Both the position numbers and the translations under genes were made by a program. A stretch of DNA of 64,000 bases from Oligoflexia bacterium (GTDB taxonomy: Bacteria; Bdellovibrionota; UBA1018; CAIPTA01), in assembly GCA_023954355.1 (NCBI GenBank), contig JAMLID010000008.1, forward strand, positions 1-64,000. The letters are read 5' to 3'. The notes under the pieces are model-generated. The model did no database searches and was not told the origin of the DNA. It worked only from the letters and a program-made list of their open reading frames with translations. Of the stretch, positions 62,159-64,000 are shown one piece after another. Within the stretch, counting starts at the first letter, position 1. Each line of letters begins with the position of its first letter.

Positions 62159-62275
62159 TTACGGCAGCTTAATTCTTTTGACGATCAAGTACGCTATTGG
62201 AAGTAACACAACAAGCGCTACCCAATACATCCAAAAATCCATTGGGCTACCAATCATTTTCATTAAAAATCCCAT
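62159..62275 (-). CDS. Tiny membrane protein (38 aa), possible
   Basis: ATG 62275 opens a 38-codon frame with one hydrophobic helix (M-Y-W-V-A-L-V-V-L-L-P-I-A-Y-L-I) and a basic C-terminus. No clear ribosome binding site is seen, so support is limited to topology. Confidence 0.35.
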   Translation of the reverse strand: MGFLMKMIGSPMDFWMYWVALVVLLPIAYLIVKRIKLP

Positions 62276-62345
62276 AAGGGCTTCTACCACTCTTCTTTAT
62301 GGATGTCTTGTGTATTAGAAAAGTGCTAGATCTAACTGATAAATT

Positions 62346-62774
62346 CTAATTTTCTGATCCTAAATCTACTGCGGGGTACTCTTCAACATAAGACTCGCCA
62401 AGCACACCATAGTAGGTCACTGTTCGCCTCATAAAATCAACATCATAGCCAACAACACCGGCTTCCCAACTACTTTTTAAAAATTCAGAGAATGTACTTT
62501 TACCCTCTTGATCAGCTCTAAGCGCACGAATTAGTGCCTCTTTGTTGAATTTAGCGATTTCAGACATGCCATCGGGTATAAGCGAACTACCCTGCTGCAC
62601 TACAGCCCCATACTTTGTGTAATAGACACTCTGACATGAAGGCAACGACCAAAGATTTCTTGTTATTCCAGCCGCTCTAAAGGCCTCAGCAAGATAGGGA
62701 AAACCCCCAACCTTTGGACGAACTTTCATCGCAAACGCTTGTGTTTCAACTAGATTTTCTATTGCTTTGTTCAT
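62346..62774 (-). CDS. DUF1398-family protein
   Basis: The 142-residue protein matches DUF1398: V-G-G-F-P-Y-L-A-E-A, G-I-T-R-N-L-W-S-L-P-S-C-Q-S, F-N-K-E-A-L-I-R-A-L-R-A-D-Q and G-V-V-G-Y-D-V-D-F. The function is unknown. It starts 11 nt after the marR-type stop, so the two form an operon and the DUF1398 protein may be linked to what the regulator senses. Confidence 0.9.
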   Translation of the reverse strand: MNKAIENLVETQAFAMKVRPKVGGFPYLAEAFRAAGITRNLWSLPSCQSVYYTKYGAVVQQGSSLIPDGMSEIAKFNKEALIRALRADQEGKSTFSEFLKSSWEAGVVGYDVDFMRRTVTYYGVLGESYVEEYPAVDLGSEN

Positions 62775-62785
62775 AGGACATCCTT

Positions 62786-63256
62786 TTATTCAATAGGTAA
62801 ATTTTTAAGCTGATGAATTTGAGCTAATTTTTTTAATAGCACAATAAGCTGATTGCGCTCTTTATTTGATAATCCAGAAAAAAACTCTTCATCGTTTCGA
62901 TCTGCAAGCAACGAAAGCTTTGGAACTAAGGATTTGCCGTTTTTAGTAAGCTCAATTTCTTGGTATCGACGATCTTCACTACACTCTCTGCGATGAACAA
63001 GATTCTTTTCGAGCAACCTAGTAATAAGTTTAGAAACCGCACCACGGGTTAAACCAGAAATCTCAGCAACTGTACTAGGAGAGGTTTTATCGCCACTACC
63101 GTACATCTCTCTAAGAATAACCCACTCAGCGACGGTGACACCACTAGCATTGAGCTTACGAGCAAATGAGTACGAAACGCTGTTTGAAATCATCCTCATC
63201 CAAAAGCCAATGTGCTTTGTTAGTTCACTCACATTTATTTTTCGCGCTTTCTTCAC
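62786..63256 (-). CDS. MarR-family transcriptional regulator
   Basis: The 156-residue protein shows the MarR winged helix: V-A-E-W-V-I-L-R-E-M, V-A-E-I-S-G-L-T-R-G-A-V-S-K-L-I-T-R-L, then the wing E-D-R-R-Y-Q-E-I-E-L-T. The start is GTG 63256 with GAGG 6 nt upstream. A 12-bp perfect palindrome lies 14 nt upstream of the start and is a good autorepression site. It controls at least itself and the DUF1398 gene. Confidence 0.93.
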   Translation of the reverse strand: MKKARKINVSELTKHIGFWMRMISNSVSYSFARKLNASGVTVAEWVILREMYGSGDKTSPSTVAEISGLTRGAVSKLITRLLEKNLVHRRECSEDRRYQEIELTKNGKSLVPKLSLLADRNDEEFFSGLSNKERNQLIVLLKKLAQIHQLKNLPIE

Positions 63257-63270
63257 CCATACCTCATCTT

Positions 63271-63282
63271 TAATTTAAATTA
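63271..63282. promoter_or_regulatory. Candidate MarR operator, 12-bp perfect palindrome
   Basis: TAATTTAAATTA is fully symmetric and sits 14 nt upstream of the marR-type GTG start, where bound repressor would block transcription. Confidence 0.4.
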
Positions 63283-63431
63283 GTTTACTAGGAAATAATT
63301 ATAAAGGAAACTATAAATAAAAACAATGCTAAGCGCTTCTCACAAATAAATAGTGGCTTAGATAGTTTGCAAAAAGACCCGAGCGGTTCGAAGCAACGAA
63401 GGAATGCAAGCGTGAGTCGTGCATTAATAGC

Positions 63432-64000
63432 GGCTCTTCGCGGTTGGCAGTGGAATGCGGCGTATTAGCTGTTAGGGTGTAGAGGAGGCAAGGCCCTCGA
63501 ATTTCAGGTAAATTTGTTTTGTATAGAAATAAATTTGCAGAAAAAAGGAGAACCAAATGCCTTCCCAAAAAGATCATCTCGTAAATCACTTATTATTGCC
63601 AGAGCTAAAGTTTGTAAATCTCTCTAGTCCAGGGGTAGCAACGCGTGTTTTGACAGTAGAAAAAACCACTTCCTTTGAAGTGTGCCCTTATTGCGCAAGT
63701 AAATGTACTTCTGTCTATGACCATGTTTATCAAAAAGTAAAAGATGCGCCTCTTCGCAATAAGTTAATGTATTTAAAAATTCGTAAAAGAAGATTCAAAT
63801 GTAAAAACTGTAAAAAGATTTTTAGAGAATCTGTTCAGGGAATTTTTAAGGGTTTTAGAACTTCTCAAAGATTTCGTAAACATGTGATGTGGTGTGCTTC
63901 TCAGTTCTCTTGTCTAAGTGAAGTTTCTAGAACTTGCAATATCTCTTCCTGGTTTGTGTATAAGGCCTTTTATGAGCAACTAGACTTAGAGATTAGAAAA
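63432..64000 (+). mobile_element. Left end of an ISL3-type insertion sequence (continues past the window)
   Basis: GGCTCTTCGCGGTTGGCAG at 63432 matches the typical GGCTCTT start of ISL3-family terminal repeats, and an ISL3-type transposase begins 125 nt later. The 8 nt before it, TTAATAGC, could be a target duplication; the other end lies outside the window. The local base composition is richer in G and C than its surroundings from about 63375, which suggests acquired DNA. Confidence 0.75.
63557..64000 (+). CDS. ISL3-family transposase, N-terminal part
   Basis: The frame is open from ATG 63557 (AAAGGAG 6 nt upstream) to the window end, so the gene is cut by the edge. The visible 148 residues contain the N-terminal zinc-finger region of ISL3 transposases, with Cys pairs C-P-Y-C and C-K-N-C, then a basic helix-turn-helix (R-T-S-Q-R-F-R-K-H). 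The DDE catalytic domain would lie beyond the window. No frameshift is seen in this part. Confidence 0.88.
   Translation, partial: MPSQKDHLVNHLLLPELKFVNLSSPGVATRVLTVEKTTSFEVCPYCASKCTSVYDHVYQKVKDAPLRNKLMYLKIRKRRFKCKNCKKIFRESVQGIFKGFRTSQRFRKHVMWCASQFSCLSEVSRTCNISSWFVYKAFYEQLDLEIRK

Noticed and set aside
63329..63589. 86-codon minus-strand frame at the ISL3 end
   Set aside because: It runs antisense across the IS end and the transposase start; no start signals.

Overview
The window is AT-rich, densely coded DNA from a Gram-negative bacterium. It carries an Mla-type lipid transport operon, outer-membrane barrel proteins, a lipoprotein and many Sec-exported proteins of unknown function. There are also NtrC-type regulators, an HDOD protein and hybrid two-component systems. 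The mix resembles Bdellovibrionota/Oligoflexia-type genomes. This is an inference from gene content, not a proven assignment. I see no rRNA, tRNA, CRISPR array or phage structural genes.

Layout. 0-2.8 kb: mlaE-mlaF-mlaD behind a truncated hypothetical gene. 2.8-7.7 kb: an NtrC-type regulator, a HAD phosphatase, an MFS transporter fused to a glycerophosphodiesterase, and a pterin dehydratase. 7.8-16.4 kb: DEAD-box helicase, CPA2 antiporter, then HDOD, PAS histidine kinase, NtrC regulator and an exported protein in near-continuous coding. 16.6-20.8 kb: a frameshifted GGDEF gene, a possibly broken small gene, queF, a ferritin-like/thioredoxin-like pair, an HNH endonuclease, and an insertion sequence with terminal inverted repeats and a frameshifted transposase. 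20.8-33.3 kb: housekeeping and exported proteins (aconitase, S41 protease, GAF/fRMsr-like, proline iminopeptidase, DTW, Ung, aldehyde dehydrogenase, PurT, M15-like peptidase).

33.3-39.9 kb is an accessory surface or modification island. It has an HTTM-like membrane protein, a small membrane-anchored partner, two radical SAM proteins, a double GT2 glycosyltransferase and a lysine-rich protein. One radical SAM gene has no usual start codon and seems to begin at CTG in a 4-nt overlap. 39.9-46.4 kb: TldD, TldE, a nitrilase and a fusion of a GNAT acetyltransferase with a divergent PEP carboxylase, all on the minus strand. 48-55.4 kb is a stress cluster (DUF2383, Dps, DUF1328, CsbD and several tiny proteins). 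A shared 19-bp dyad, TTGTGT-centred with a CACA end, recurs four times in its promoter regions. 55.4-63.3 kb: SGNH-like protein, DUF924, two outer-membrane proteins, a GT-C-like membrane protein, DUF1398 and MarR. The right edge enters an ISL3-type insertion sequence.

Most worth following up: the dyad-linked stress cluster, the GNAT-PEP carboxylase fusion with changed catalytic and allosteric motifs, the MFS-GDPD fusion, and the HTTM/radical SAM/GT2 island with its CTG start. Several single-nucleotide frameshifts lie close together at 17-20 kb and could be either gene decay or sequence errors.
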